A stretch of DNA of 64,000 nt from Virgibacillus_O xinjiangensis (GCF_042643145.1 NZ_JBHRSA010000034.1:62001-126000); one strand, 5' to 3'. Counted from the first letter of the stretch, positions 8,417 to 18,074 are shown. The notes: a model not told the origin generated them from the sequence alone. Program-made: numbers and translations.

Positions 8417-9324
8417 GCTCATTCAGCCATCTGGTAACAGAAAACCAGGCAAATCAGCGTTTAGATAAATTACTGACAGAACTTAACCAGGAAAACTCCC
8501 GGTCCCAGGTCCAAACCTGGATTTCGGACGGATATGTCCAAGTGAACGGCAGAAATATGAAGGCCAATTATAAATGCCAGATTAATGATGAAATCGTGTG
8601 GTCTATTCCGGAAGCGGAACCACTTGATCTAACTGCCGAGGATATCCCGCTTGACATCCTTTATGAAGATCGCGATCTGCTGGTCGTCAATAAGCCGAAA
8701 GGAATGGTTGTCCACCCTTCTGCAGGTCATGAGAAGGGAACATTGGTGAATGCTCTCCTTCATCATTGCCATGACCTTTCAGGGATCAATGGCGTAGAGC
8801 GTCCGGGCATTGTTCATCGTATTGATAAGGACACCAGTGGGCTATTAGTTGTTGCAAAAAGTGACTATGCCCATGCCGAATTATCGGAACAGCTGGCAAA
8901 CAAGGAGATCACCCGTAAATACGAGGCTGTCGTTCATGGAGAGATTCCCCATGAGACAGGGATGGTGGATGCCCCAATCGGCCGGGATCCCAAAGACCGG
9001 CAGAAAATGGGGGTTGTGGAAGGCGGGAAAAATGCAATTACGCACTTCCGTGTACTTAAAAGTTATCCGGATTACTCGCACATTGAATGTCAATTAGAAA
9101 CAGGACGTACCCATCAAATCAGGGTACATATGAAATATGCGGGTTTTCCATTGGTAGGAGACCCGAAATACGGCCCGAGAAAGACACTGGGAACAGACGG
9201 ACAGGCACTGCATGCCAGAACTTTGGGGTTTGTCCACCCTCGCTCTGGTGAATGGATGGAATATGAAGTGGCTCCACCCTCAGCTTTTCAAGAGATCTTG
9301 TCTTATATTGAGAAATTATATTGA
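8413..9324 (+). CDS. rluD: RluD/RluA-family 23S rRNA pseudouridine synthase (YlyB-like)
   Basis: Converts specific uridines of RNA, by family most likely of 23S rRNA, to pseudouridine. The 303-residue protein has an S4 domain in the first 75 residues (RLDKLLTE, SRSQVQTWI) and the catalytic domain with HRIDKDTSGLLVVAK, in which D138 is the expected nucleophile. The C-terminal QLETGRTHQIRVHM motif is also intact. It is coupled to lspA by an ATGA overlap. Its stop codon lies within the -35 region of the pyr operon promoter. The exact target positions cannot be told from sequence. Confidence 0.92.
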   Translation: MSSFSHLVTENQANQRLDKLLTELNQENSRSQVQTWISDGYVQVNGRNMKANYKCQINDEIVWSIPEAEPLDLTAEDIPLDILYEDRDLLVVNKPKGMVVHPSAGHEKGTLVNALLHHCHDLSGINGVERPGIVHRIDKDTSGLLVVAKSDYAHAELSEQLANKEITRKYEAVVHGEIPHETGMVDAPIGRDPKDRQKMGVVEGGKNAITHFRVLKSYPDYSHIECQLETGRTHQIRVHMKYAGFPLVGDPKYGPRKTLGTDGQALHARTLGFVHPRSGEWMEYEVAPPSAFQEILSYIEKLY

Positions 9325-9349
9325 CAGGTGACACAGAACCTGCAATAAT
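9321..9349 (+). promoter_or_regulatory. Promoter of the pyr operon
   Basis: A perfect TTGACA (9321-9326) is followed after 17 bases by AATAAT (9344-9349); an overlapping TAATAT at 9346 is an alternative -10. It is the only good promoter upstream of the pyrR leader. Confidence 0.7.
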
Positions 9350-9378
9350 ATAGAGAGTTGAATATGACCTTTTAATAA

Positions 9379-9459
9379 AGTCCCGTGAGGCTGAAAAGGA
9401 ACCGAGATGTTTGATGGTGTAACAAATCCCTTTTTCCTCATGGAAAAAGGGATTTTTTT
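9379..9459 (+). promoter_or_regulatory. PyrR-dependent attenuator in the pyrR leader
   Basis: AGTCCCGTGAGGCT (9379-9392) matches the PyrR-binding loop consensus (ARUCCNGNGAGGYU) fully. It is followed by a strong terminator at 9425-9459 in which AATCCCTTTTTCC pairs with GGAAAAAGGGATT and seven T follow. When UMP/UTP are high, PyrR holds the anti-antiterminator so that the terminator forms and pyr transcription stops. Confidence 0.93.
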
Positions 9460-9476
9460 GAACGGAGGTAATGTCC

Positions 9477-10022
9477 ATGAAAAAGAAAACAGAAATTCTG
9501 GATCAACCTGCAGTCAATCGGGCACTTACAAGGATAGCACATGAAATCCTGGAGAAGAACAAGGGTGGAGACAACTTGCTGCTCGTCGGAGTGAAAACTA
9601 GGGGTGTTCCGATTGCCAAGAGACTGCAGGAAAAGATAAACCAAATAGAAAATGTCATTGTCCCAATTGGTGAGTTGGATATCACTCTTTACCGGGATGA
9701 TCTGGAAAAGGTTACGGACAATGAAGATCCGGAACTCAAGGCAGTGAATATCGAAGTGGACGTGACAGAGAAGAAAGTAGTCCTGGTGGATGATGTCCTT
9801 TACACTGGGAGAACGATTAGGGCTGCAATGGATGCTGTTATGGATAGTGGACGACCGTCCGGAATCCAGTTGGCAGTACTTGTTGATCGCGGTCATAGAG
9901 AGCTTCCGATACGGGCAGATTATGTGGGAAAGAACATCCCGACATCCGAACAGGAAGTGGTCGTGGTCCGGCTAGATGAGATCGATCATGCTGATCAAGT
10001 GAGCATTTACGAAAAAGAATAA
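9477..10022 (+). CDS. pyrR: Bifunctional pyr operon attenuation protein / uracil phosphoribosyltransferase PyrR
   Basis: UMP- and UTP-sensing RNA-binding protein that represses its own operon by attenuation; it also has weak uracil phosphoribosyltransferase activity. The 181-residue product matches the length of B. subtilis PyrR. The PRPP-binding motif VVLVDDVLYTGRTIRAA and the conserved ALTRIAHEILEKNKG and LAVLVDRGHRELPIRADY stretches are present. An in-frame ATG at 9471 is only two bases from GGAGG, so the ATG at 9477 (eight bases) is preferred. It is the first gene of the pyr operon and is flanked on both sides by its own binding sites. Confidence 0.97.
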   Translation: MKKKTEILDQPAVNRALTRIAHEILEKNKGGDNLLLVGVKTRGVPIAKRLQEKINQIENVIVPIGELDITLYRDDLEKVTDNEDPELKAVNIEVDVTEKKVVLVDDVLYTGRTIRAAMDAVMDSGRPSGIQLAVLVDRGHRELPIRADYVGKNIPTSEQEVVVVRLDEIDHADQVSIYEKE

Positions 10023-10032
10023 GATGTACCGG

Positions 10033-10177
10033 GGCCCCGTGAGGCTGAGATGACCGGAAATGGAAAAGACCTTTAAATAAATCCAGAGAGGTTTATAAGG
10101 TTGTATAAGAAGACGTGCGGTTTAGTATACGCGTGTACCTCTATGCAATCTTATGCAGGAGGTACACGCTTTTTTTA
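10033..10177 (+). promoter_or_regulatory. Second PyrR attenuator, between pyrR and pyrP
   Basis: GGCCCCGTGAGGCT (10033-10046) keeps the CCNGNGAGG core of the PyrR loop but departs from consensus at the first and third positions. The terminator at 10131-10177 has an eleven-pair stem, GCGTGTACCTC with GAGGTACACGC, and seven T. Together they form a second attenuation point that controls pyrP and all later genes. Confidence 0.88.
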
Positions 10178-10230
10178 TGGCTCTTAGCAAGGCATCAAGA
10201 TTTACACAGAAAATACTGGAGGGATTCAGA

Positions 10231-11601
10231 ATGGCAGAAAAAGAGATGGTAATGGATGTACATGAAAGGCCTAAGCTTAATAAATGGTTGTTGTTGAGCA
10301 TACAGCACTTATTCGCTATGTTCGGATCGACCATACTCGTACCGTTTTTGACCGGCTTATCACCGGCGGTTGCACTGATATCGAGCGGAGCAGGGACGCT
10401 GGCGTATATTTTAATCACCCGTGGAAAAATACCGGCATACCTAGGCTCTAGCTTTGCCTTCATTGCTCCAATCCTCGCAGCCAGTGCTGCCTCAGGACCT
10501 GCAGGAGCAATGATCGGGAGCTTCATGGCAGGTATTGTTTATGGTCTGGTAGCGATGCTGATAGCGTTCATCGGTACCGATTGGCTGATGAAAATTCTTC
10601 CGCCAGTGGTTGTCGGTCCGGTCATCATTGTCATCGGGCTTGGACTAGCGCCAACTGCCATTGATATGGCAATGAACGAGAATGGAGCATATAACGGTAC
10701 ATTCATGATGACTGCATTGGTAACTTTATCGGTCACTGTCATCGCGTCGATTTATTTCAAAGGGTTTTTCAGTCTTGTTCCGATCTTAATCGGAATTGTG
10801 TCAGGATATGTCTTCGCATTATTCCAAGGCATTGTTGACACAACGGGAATCAAGGAAGAGTGGGCAGAAATAACAGGGGCCGCATCTGTCGGTGACTTTT
10901 TCACAGCAGTGTTCCAGATGCCCGAATTCATTATCCCGTTTGTTGATTACGCACCTGCAGAGGTCTTCAGTATGCAGATTCTATTCATCATGGGTCCGGT
11001 AGCACTAGTCACTATAGCTGAACATATCGGGGATCAAATGGTGCTTTCAAAAGTAGCCGGACGTAACTTCCTGAAAGAACCAGGATTGCACCGTTCCATT
11101 CTAGGTGATGGGATTGCAACGATGATCGGTTCAGTGCTCGGTGGGCCACCGAATACCACTTACGGGGAAAATATCGGTGTGTTGTCCATTACCAGGGTTT
11201 TCAGTATCTTTGTTGTCGCTGGAGCGGCCGTGCTAGCCATCTTCTTCGGCTTCATCGGAATTATTACGGCAGCTATCAGCTCTGTGCCATCACCTGTTAT
11301 GGGCGGGGTTTCCATCCTGCTTTTCGGGATCATCGCTTCCAATGGCTTGCGCATGCTGACGGACAGCAAGATCGACCTTGGGGATAATAGGAACCTTGTC
11401 ATAGCATCAGTCATCATGGTGATCGGTGTGGGTGGAGCCTTTATCGAGATCACTGACGAAGTGCAGATTGCAGGGATGGCTTTATCGGCAATAGTAGGTG
11501 TCCTTCTCAATCTTGTTCTCCCACAAAAGGAGAAAGCAGGGCAAGGAGAGGAATTGTTCCATAATGAAGAAGCGCCAGAAAAAAAGAGGAATATATCCTA
11601 A
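10231..11601 (+). CDS. pyrP: Uracil permease
   Basis: Proton-coupled uracil importer of the NCS2 (nucleobase-cation symporter-2) family in the cytoplasmic membrane. About 12 hydrophobic spans are visible over 456 residues, with the family signature PNTTYGENIGVLSITRV and the TIAEHIGD transport-site motif. The frame is open upstream to 10153, but that ATG falls inside the attenuator stem; the start at 10231 has GGAGGG seven bases before it. It is the second pyr gene, so uracil uptake and UMP synthesis share PyrR control. It ends 17 bases before pyrB. Confidence 0.95.
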   Translation: MAEKEMVMDVHERPKLNKWLLLSIQHLFAMFGSTILVPFLTGLSPAVALISSGAGTLAYILITRGKIPAYLGSSFAFIAPILAASAASGPAGAMIGSFMAGIVYGLVAMLIAFIGTDWLMKILPPVVVGPVIIVIGLGLAPTAIDMAMNENGAYNGTFMMTALVTLSVTVIASIYFKGFFSLVPILIGIVSGYVFALFQGIVDTTGIKEEWAEITGAASVGDFFTAVFQMPEFIIPFVDYAPAEVFSMQILFIMGPVALVTIAEHIGDQMVLSKVAGRNFLKEPGLHRSILGDGIATMIGSVLGGPPNTTYGENIGVLSITRVFSIFVVAGAAVLAIFFGFIGIITAAISSVPSPVMGGVSILLFGIIASNGLRMLTDSKIDLGDNRNLVIASVIMVIGVGGAFIEITDEVQIAGMALSAIVGVLLNLVLPQKEKAGQGEELFHNEEAPEKKRNIS

Positions 11602-11618
11602 AAGACGGGAGTGGTTTG

Positions 11619-12551
11619 ATGAGGCATTTTATCTCTGTAGATCAATTCACTGAGGACGAAATCCAGGATCTACTCCAGACGGCGGAACACTATCGGATGG
11701 GGGGCTCCCCGGAATTTTCAAAGCCATTGTTTGCAGCAAATCTATTTTTTGAACCAAGTACCAGGACAAAAATGAGCTTTACCATGGCACAGAAGAGACT
11801 TGGGATAGAAACGTTGGACTTCCATATGGATACGTCGAGTACCAAAAAGGGAGAAACACTGTATGATACTGCTAGGACGATGCAAGCAATAGGAGCGGAT
11901 TTGTTGGTTATCCGCCATGCTTCTGACACATGGTCGAATGAACTTCAGCAGAAATTATCCATCCCGATCATCAACGCGGGAGCCGGTAAGGCAGAGCATC
12001 CGACACAATGTATGCTAGATCTATTGACAATATATCAGGAGTTTGCTAGATTCTCAGGCTTAAAGATTGTAATTGCTGGAGATATAAGGCATAGCAGGGT
12101 AGCTCAGTCCAATGCCAAAGCGCTGAAGCAACTTGGGGCCGACGTCTATTTATGCGCACCGCCAGGGTTTCAGGATAAATCCCTCGATTTTCCTTATGTA
12201 ACTATGGATGAAGCTGCTGAAATAAGTGACGTGTTAATGCTGCTGCGCATCCAGCATGAGAGACATCAAGGTGAATCGGGCTCTTCCGATGATTATTTGA
12301 AGAACTATGGACTTACGAAAGCAAGGGAGAGGAAGATGAGGAATCATTCCATTATACTCCATCCTGCCCCAGTCAATCGTGGGGTAGAGATAGATTCGGA
12401 TCTAGTTGAATGCAGACGGTCTCGGATCTTCAAGCAGATGCAGAATGGTGTCTATGTACGAATGGCCGTAATAGCGAGAATGTTACAAGAGTGGGGGATG
12501 ACAGGTGAAGATACTATTAAAAAATACCAACCAGTTTTGGCAAGCAGATGA
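11619..12551 (+). CDS. pyrB: Aspartate carbamoyltransferase, catalytic subunit
   Basis: Joins carbamoyl phosphate and L-aspartate to carbamoyl aspartate, the first committed step of pyrimidine synthesis. The carbamoyl-phosphate motif FFEPSTRTK, the HPTQ motif and HPAPVNRGVEI are intact in 310 residues. No regulatory subunit gene is present, as in other Bacillales. A TTG one codon upstream is too close to GGGAG, so the ATG is used. Only 17 bases separate it from pyrP, and no PyrR site fits there, unlike B. subtilis. Its last 47 bases also encode the start of pyrC in another frame. Confidence 0.97.
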   Translation: MRHFISVDQFTEDEIQDLLQTAEHYRMGGSPEFSKPLFAANLFFEPSTRTKMSFTMAQKRLGIETLDFHMDTSSTKKGETLYDTARTMQAIGADLLVIRHASDTWSNELQQKLSIPIINAGAGKAEHPTQCMLDLLTIYQEFARFSGLKIVIAGDIRHSRVAQSNAKALKQLGADVYLCAPPGFQDKSLDFPYVTMDEAAEISDVLMLLRIQHERHQGESGSSDDYLKNYGLTKARERKMRNHSIILHPAPVNRGVEIDSDLVECRRSRIFKQMQNGVYVRMAVIARMLQEWGMTGEDTIKKYQPVLASR

Positions 12552-13788
12552 GAAGCGTAAATGTGACATCTTGATAGAAGATAAAAAAATCCAAAGAATT
12601 GAAGAGGGGATCGATGAAGAAGCGGATCAAGTGATTGATTGTGAGGGAAAACTTGCTGTCCCAGGTTTTGTTGACGTGCATATCCACCTGCGCGAGCCAG
12701 GGGGAGAACATAAAGAAACAATAAAAACTGGAAGCATGGCAGCGGCCCGAGGAGGCTTCACTACGGTTTGTGCCATGCCAAACACGAACCCTGTTCCTGA
12801 CAACTCCAAAGACATCCAGGCATTGCAGAAAAAAATAGAACGGGATGCGCTCGTACGTGTATTACCTTACGCAGCGATAACAAAAGGGTTGAAGGGACAA
12901 GAACTGACGAATATCGATGAACTGGCCAAGCAGGGCATCTTTGCCTTTACGGACGATGGTGTCGGAATCCAAACGGCAGATCAGATGTTTCGTGCTATGA
13001 AGGAAGCTGCAAAAGCCGGCAAGGCTATTGTTGCTCATTGTGAAGACAACTCCATTGTTTACGGAGGTGTTCTCCATGAGGGTAAAGTCAGTGAACGATT
13101 AGAACTTCCAGGCATTCCTTCCATAAGTGAATCTGTACAGGTTGCTCGAGACGTTCTGCTGGCGGAAGCGGCTGACTGTCATTACCATGTTTGCCATGTC
13201 AGCACAAAAGAGTCTGTACGTGTTATTCGGGATGCAAAGAAGGCGGGAATTAAGGTAACAGCAGAAGTGACCCCCCACCATTTATTGCTTCATGAAGAAG
13301 ATGTGCCGGAAGACGATGCAGACTATAAAATGAACCCGCCCCTTAGAGCCAAGGAGGATCAGCTAGCACTAATGGAAGGTCTTCTGGATGGGACCATTGA
13401 TTTTATCGCTACCGATCATGCACCACATGCTTCAGAAGAGAAAGCAGCCGGTTTTCTGAAAGCTCCATTCGGAATTGTCGGACTGGAAACTGCATTCACC
13501 CTTCTCTATACCAAATTGGTGCAAACGAACAAAATGAGTTTAAAACAGTTAATCGACTGTCTGACCATCAAGCCGGCAGGAGTATTCAACCTTCCGTTTG
13601 GCACTTTGAAGGTGAACGGAGCTGCTGATGTTACGATTATCGATTTGGAAAAAGAGTCTACCATCGACAAAGATGGTTTCTTTTCAAAAGGAAATAACAC
13701 TCCTTTCCATGGGTGGAAGGTGCAGGGAATACCTGTGCTTACTATAGCGGAAGGAAAAGTTGTATACAAGGAGGATGACAATGACTGA
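12505..13788 (+). CDS. pyrC: Dihydroorotase
   Basis: Zinc enzyme that cyclises carbamoyl aspartate to dihydroorotate. The 427-residue protein shows the metal motif DVHIHLREPGGE, the later histidines in AHCEDN and CHVSTKES, and the ATDHAPH motif with the catalytic aspartate. The GTG start lies 47 bases inside pyrB; it is supported by GGGGGATGACAG upstream and by residues such as LLKNTNQ and CDILIEDKKI that align with the N-terminus of B. subtilis PyrC. It overlaps carA by eight bases. Confidence 0.96.
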   Translation: MKILLKNTNQFWQADEKRKCDILIEDKKIQRIEEGIDEEADQVIDCEGKLAVPGFVDVHIHLREPGGEHKETIKTGSMAAARGGFTTVCAMPNTNPVPDNSKDIQALQKKIERDALVRVLPYAAITKGLKGQELTNIDELAKQGIFAFTDDGVGIQTADQMFRAMKEAAKAGKAIVAHCEDNSIVYGGVLHEGKVSERLELPGIPSISESVQVARDVLLAEAADCHYHVCHVSTKESVRVIRDAKKAGIKVTAEVTPHHLLLHEEDVPEDDADYKMNPPLRAKEDQLALMEGLLDGTIDFIATDHAPHASEEKAAGFLKAPFGIVGLETAFTLLYTKLVQTNKMSLKQLIDCLTIKPAGVFNLPFGTLKVNGAADVTIIDLEKESTIDKDGFFSKGNNTPFHGWKVQGIPVLTIAEGKVVYKEDDND

Positions 13789-14881
13789 ACGACAATTGGT
13801 TCTGGAAGACGGCACTGTATTTGTTGGTGAAAGTTTTGGAAGTGAATGTGCTGCGTCAGGAGAAGTGGTTTTCAATACGGGTATGACGGGCTATCAAGAA
13901 GTGATCAGCGATCCCTCCTATTGCGGTCAGATCGTGATGATGACTTATCCTCAAATGGGGAATTACGGCATTAATCGGGATGACTTTGAAACAGTCCATC
14001 CTTTCATCCACGGTTTCATTGTCAAAGAAGTATCTGAGGATCCTTCAAATTTTCGCAGCAGTGAAACATTGAGTGAGTTCTTGAAAGTTCATAATATCCC
14101 CGGCATATGTGGTATAGATACAAGAAAATTGACAAAGGTCATTCGAAAGCACGGCACCATGAAAGCGGCAATCCGACCTATAGACGAAACAGCAGACGAT
14201 ATTGTAAGGCAACTGAGCAGTTCTCAGCTGGAGAGGAACCCGGTGGAAAGAACTTCTACTGTGAAGCCCTATGTCGTGCCAGGCAGAGGGAAGCGAATTG
14301 TTATGGTGGATTTTGGAATGAAGCATGGAATATTGAGGGAACTGACAAAACGTGAATGTCATATTACCGTGGTCCCCTACCACTATGATGCAGATGCCAT
14401 CCTACGACTGAAACCTGATGGCATTATGCTGACCAATGGACCGGGAGATCCGAAAGAGGTTCCTGAGGCAATCGAGATGATTAAAGGTATCCTTGGTAAG
14501 GTGCCTCTATTTGGAATATGTCTTGGACACCAGCTCCTTTCTCTGGCATGCGGAGCAGATACAGAAAAATTGAGATTCGGCCACAGAGGTGCAAACCACC
14601 CGGTGAAAGATTTAGCATCCAATCGTACATACATAACTTCACAGAACCACAGTTATGCGGTTCGTAGGGAATCCTTGGCAGGGACACAGCTTGATCTCAC
14701 CCAAATTGCCTTGAATGATGACACAGTGGAAGGGGTAAAGCATCAGGTATATCCTGCATTTTCAGTACAGTATCATCCCGAAAGTTCTCCGGGACCGGAA
14801 GACACTGGACATTTATTTGATGAATTCTTGCAAATGATAGCAGACAGTCAACCGAAAAAGGAGGAGAATATCTATGCCTAA
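13781..14881 (+). CDS. carA: Carbamoyl-phosphate synthase, small (glutaminase) subunit, pyrimidine-specific
   Basis: Hydrolyses glutamine and passes ammonia to the large subunit (B. subtilis name pyrAA). The class I amidotransferase domain occupies the C-terminal half: the nucleophile is C247 in FGICLGHQ, and the H-x-E pair is in QYHPESSPGP. The N-terminal CarA domain holds NTGMTGYQEVISDPSY. Of two nearby ATGs, the second is used because AGGAGG directly abuts the first. It overlaps pyrC by 8 bases and carB by 8 bases. 366 residues is the usual length. Confidence 0.97.
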   Translation: MTERQLVLEDGTVFVGESFGSECAASGEVVFNTGMTGYQEVISDPSYCGQIVMMTYPQMGNYGINRDDFETVHPFIHGFIVKEVSEDPSNFRSSETLSEFLKVHNIPGICGIDTRKLTKVIRKHGTMKAAIRPIDETADDIVRQLSSSQLERNPVERTSTVKPYVVPGRGKRIVMVDFGMKHGILRELTKRECHITVVPYHYDADAILRLKPDGIMLTNGPGDPKEVPEAIEMIKGILGKVPLFGICLGHQLLSLACGADTEKLRFGHRGANHPVKDLASNRTYITSQNHSYAVRRESLAGTQLDLTQIALNDDTVEGVKHQVYPAFSVQYHPESSPGPEDTGHLFDEFLQMIADSQPKKEENIYA

Positions 14882-17800
14882 AGAGAGAGACATCCAAAAA
14901 ATACTGGTCATCGGGTCAGGCCCCATCATTATCGGCCAAGCTGCAGAGTTTGATTATTCAGGAACACAAGCATGCCAAGCACTTCGTGAAGAAGGGTATA
15001 CAGTGATTTTGGCGAATTCCAACCCCGCCACAATTATGACAGACCATACGGTGGCAGACAAAGTATATATGGAGCCACTAACCGCTGATTTTTTGGCGAA
15101 AATCATCCGAAAAGAAACGCCCGACGCTTTACTTCCTACACTTGGCGGGCAGACTGGACTTAATTTAGCCATGGAACTGGATAAGGCCGGCATTCTCGAC
15201 CAATATGGCGTCAGCCTTTTAGGTACTTCTTTAGAAGCTATTCAGAAAGCAGAGGACCGGGAACAGTTCAGAGCATTGATGAGAGAGTTGAACGAGCCCG
15301 TACCTGACAGTTCCATTGTCAACTCCGTGGATCAAGCGTGCGATTTCGCGGAGGAAATCGGGTATCCCGTCATCGTTCGTCCTGCATATACTCTCGGTGG
15401 AACAGGCGGCGGCATGTGCAATAATGAAGAGGAACTGAAGGAGACAGCGAGGAATGGCTTGTCCCTTTCACCGGTGAGCCAGTGTTTAATAGAAAAGAAT
15501 ATCGCCGGATATAAAGAGATCGAATATGAAGTGATGCGGGATAAGAATGACCAGGCAATTGTTGTTTGTAATATGGAAAATGTGGATCCAGTCGGTATCC
15601 ACACGGGAGATTCCATAGTAGTTGCGCCGTCTCAGACCTTGAGTGACCGGGAGTACCAGTTGCTCCGCAATGCCTCCTTAAAAATCATTCGGGCCTTGGA
15701 AATTGAAGGAGGCTGTAATGTACAGCTTGCACTCGATCCTGACAGCTTCAATTATTACATTATAGAAGTGAATCCACGTGTATCGCGATCTAGTGCACTT
15801 GCTTCTAAAGCGACAGGGTATCCAATTGCCAAAATGGCAGCAAAAATTGCGGTTGGTTTGACATTGGATGAAATTACCAATCCAATTACCGGAACAACAT
15901 ATGCCATGTTTGAACCGTCTTTGGATTATGTAGTCACAAAGATTCCACGCTTCCCATTTGATAAATTCAGTACAGGGGACCGTTACCTGGGTACTCAAAT
16001 GAAGGCTACCGGTGAAGTAATGGCGATTGGCAGGAATTTTGAAGAATCCTTTCTGAAGGGTATTCGTTCCCTGGATATTGGTACAGAAGAGTTGGGATTG
16101 TCAAGTGTTGAAAGCTTATCCGATTCAAAGATCATCAAACATTTGAAAAAGCCGGGAGATGAGCGTGTCTTCATGCTGGCTGAAGCATTCCGCAGGGGAA
16201 TGGCCATCGATGATATCTTCCAATTGACCAAGATCGACCGGTTCTATCTCGTCAGGATACAAAAGTTGATTCAATTTGAAGAAACATTGAAACAGAACAA
16301 ATTTAATGCTTCCATAACAAAACAGGCGAAAAAACTGGGGATTCCGGATGCACATTTGGCAAGGCTCTGGAGTGTAACTGTAGATGACGTCTATCAATAT
16401 AGGAGAGAAGAACAACTTCAGCCTGTATATAAAATGGTAGATACCTGTGCAGCAGAATTCGAATCGGAGACACCTTACTTCTACAGCACGTATGAAGAGG
16501 AAAACGAATCCCATGTGACAGATAGAAAGAAAGTACTCGTGCTAGGTTCCGGGCCTATCCGGATCGGTCAGGGTATTGAATTCGATTATGCTACAGTGCA
16601 CTCTGTACTAGCCATCAAAGAAATGGGCTACGAAGCGATCATTATGAATAATAATCCAGAAACGGTTTCCACTGACTTCAGTATTTCCGATAAGTTGTAT
16701 TTCGAACCTCTGACTTTAGAGGATGTCATGCACGTGATCGACCTGGAAAAACCCGAGGGAGTCATCGTCCAGTTTGGCGGACAAACAGCAATCAATCTAG
16801 CCGCAGGCCTTGAACGCCGGGGGGTCAACATCCTTGGCACCAATTTGGACGCAATAGATCGGGCAGAAGACCGAGATAAATTTGAAATTCTTTTGAATGA
16901 TTTGGATTTACTCCGTCCTGAAGGTAAGGCTGTCAAACAGCTGGACCACGCAATGGAAGCAGCAAACTCGATTGGCTATCCTGTGCTTGTCCGTCCTTCC
17001 TATGTCATTGGCGGAAGCAGAATGGAAATTGTCTATAATGACACGGAACTGGAAGCCTATCTGAAAAAATCAGCAAAAGTCCAAAGTGAGCATCCGATTC
17101 TGATTGATAAATATATTACAGGCATTGAAGTGGAGGTGGATGCCATCAGTGACGGAGAGACAGTAGTTGTTCCTGGTATTATGGAACATATTGAACGGTC
17201 AGGAGTTCATTCCGGGGATTCCATCGCTGTCTATCCTCCACAGCGTCTAAGTGAAAAGGTAAAGGATAAATGCATGGAAGCTGCCTCCAAGATTGCCCAA
17301 GGTCTATCGGTGAAAGGTTTAATCAATATCCAGTTCATCATCCAAGAAGACGAAGTATATGTGCTCGAGGTAAACCCGCGTGCAAGCAGAACCATCCCAT
17401 TCCTGAGCAAAATTACCGGAGTCACTATGGCAAATTTGGCAACAAAATGTATTCTTGGGGAAAAACTTTCCGCTTTCGGCTATAAAACAGGCATCCTTCC
17501 AGAGGCGGAAGACGTGTCCGTGAAAGTACCTGTCTTCTCTTTTGAGAAGCTGCAGAGAGTGGATACGATACTAGGGCCGGAAATGAAATCGACAGGAGAA
17601 GCTATCGGACATGATAAGACATTGGAGAAGGCATTATACAAAGGGCTGATTGCTTCTGGTGTGAAAATTCCGCAGGAAGGGGCCATCCTTTTGACTGTGG
17701 CTGATAAAGATAAACAGGAAGCAGGACAGCTTGCAGAGCATTTTCATCAGCTCGGATTCCAGCTGTACGCAACAAAAGGAACAGCTGATTTTCTGAGACA

Positions 17801-18074
17801 CAGCAGAATCCCGGTAACGGAGGTGGCAAAAATTGGCTCAGGTGATCCTGATGTACTTTCAATTATCGAAGAAGGAAGAGTACAATTTGTCATCAATACC
17901 CTTACTTCCGGGCAGCAACCCCGTTCGGATGGCTTCAAGATTAGGAGGGGAGCTGTCGAACATGGGATTGCATGTTTGACCAACCTGGATACAGCCAATG
18001 CCATCCTGCATGTCATTGATTCAACGACTTTCACTGCCAAAGCCATAGTAAACAAAGAGGTAGTGTTGTCATGA
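14874..18074 (+). CDS. carB: Carbamoyl-phosphate synthase, large subunit, pyrimidine-specific
   Basis: Makes carbamoyl phosphate from bicarbonate, ammonia and two ATP (B. subtilis name pyrAB). The 1066-residue protein carries two homologous ATP-grasp halves: the first with SGPIIIGQAAEFDYSGTQAC near residue 15 and the second with SGPIRIGQGIEFDYATVHSV near residue 558. The end forms the MGS-like allosteric domain (ATKGTADFLRHSRIPV). Full length and without frameshift. GGAGGAG precedes the ATG, which overlaps carA by eight bases; the end overlaps pyrK by four. Confidence 0.98.
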   Translation: MPKERDIQKILVIGSGPIIIGQAAEFDYSGTQACQALREEGYTVILANSNPATIMTDHTVADKVYMEPLTADFLAKIIRKETPDALLPTLGGQTGLNLAMELDKAGILDQYGVSLLGTSLEAIQKAEDREQFRALMRELNEPVPDSSIVNSVDQACDFAEEIGYPVIVRPAYTLGGTGGGMCNNEEELKETARNGLSLSPVSQCLIEKNIAGYKEIEYEVMRDKNDQAIVVCNMENVDPVGIHTGDSIVVAPSQTLSDREYQLLRNASLKIIRALEIEGGCNVQLALDPDSFNYYIIEVNPRVSRSSALASKATGYPIAKMAAKIAVGLTLDEITNPITGTTYAMFEPSLDYVVTKIPRFPFDKFSTGDRYLGTQMKATGEVMAIGRNFEESFLKGIRSLDIGTEELGLSSVESLSDSKIIKHLKKPGDERVFMLAEAFRRGMAIDDIFQLTKIDRFYLVRIQKLIQFEETLKQNKFNASITKQAKKLGIPDAHLARLWSVTVDDVYQYRREEQLQPVYKMVDTCAAEFESETPYFYSTYEEENESHVTDRKKVLVLGSGPIRIGQGIEFDYATVHSVLAIKEMGYEAIIMNNNPETVSTDFSISDKLYFEPLTLEDVMHVIDLEKPEGVIVQFGGQTAINLAAGLERRGVNILGTNLDAIDRAEDRDKFEILLNDLDLLRPEGKAVKQLDHAMEAANSIGYPVLVRPSYVIGGSRMEIVYNDTELEAYLKKSAKVQSEHPILIDKYITGIEVEVDAISDGETVVVPGIMEHIERSGVHSGDSIAVYPPQRLSEKVKDKCMEAASKIAQGLSVKGLINIQFIIQEDEVYVLEVNPRASRTIPFLSKITGVTMANLATKCILGEKLSAFGYKTGILPEAEDVSVKVPVFSFEKLQRVDTILGPEMKSTGEAIGHDKTLEKALYKGLIASGVKIPQEGAILLTVADKDKQEAGQLAEHFHQLGFQLYATKGTADFLRHSRIPVTEVAKIGSGDPDVLSIIEEGRVQFVINTLTSGQQPRSDGFKIRRGAVEHGIACLTNLDTANAILHVIDSTTFTAKAIVNKEVVLS

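Noticed and set aside
10153..10230. N-terminal extension of pyrP
   Set aside because: The frame is open, but it starts within the attenuator stem and would be read from a terminator hairpin; the ATG at 10231 has a good ribosome site.
11602..11618. Third PyrR attenuator
   Set aside because: Seventeen bases cannot hold the binding loop and terminator.
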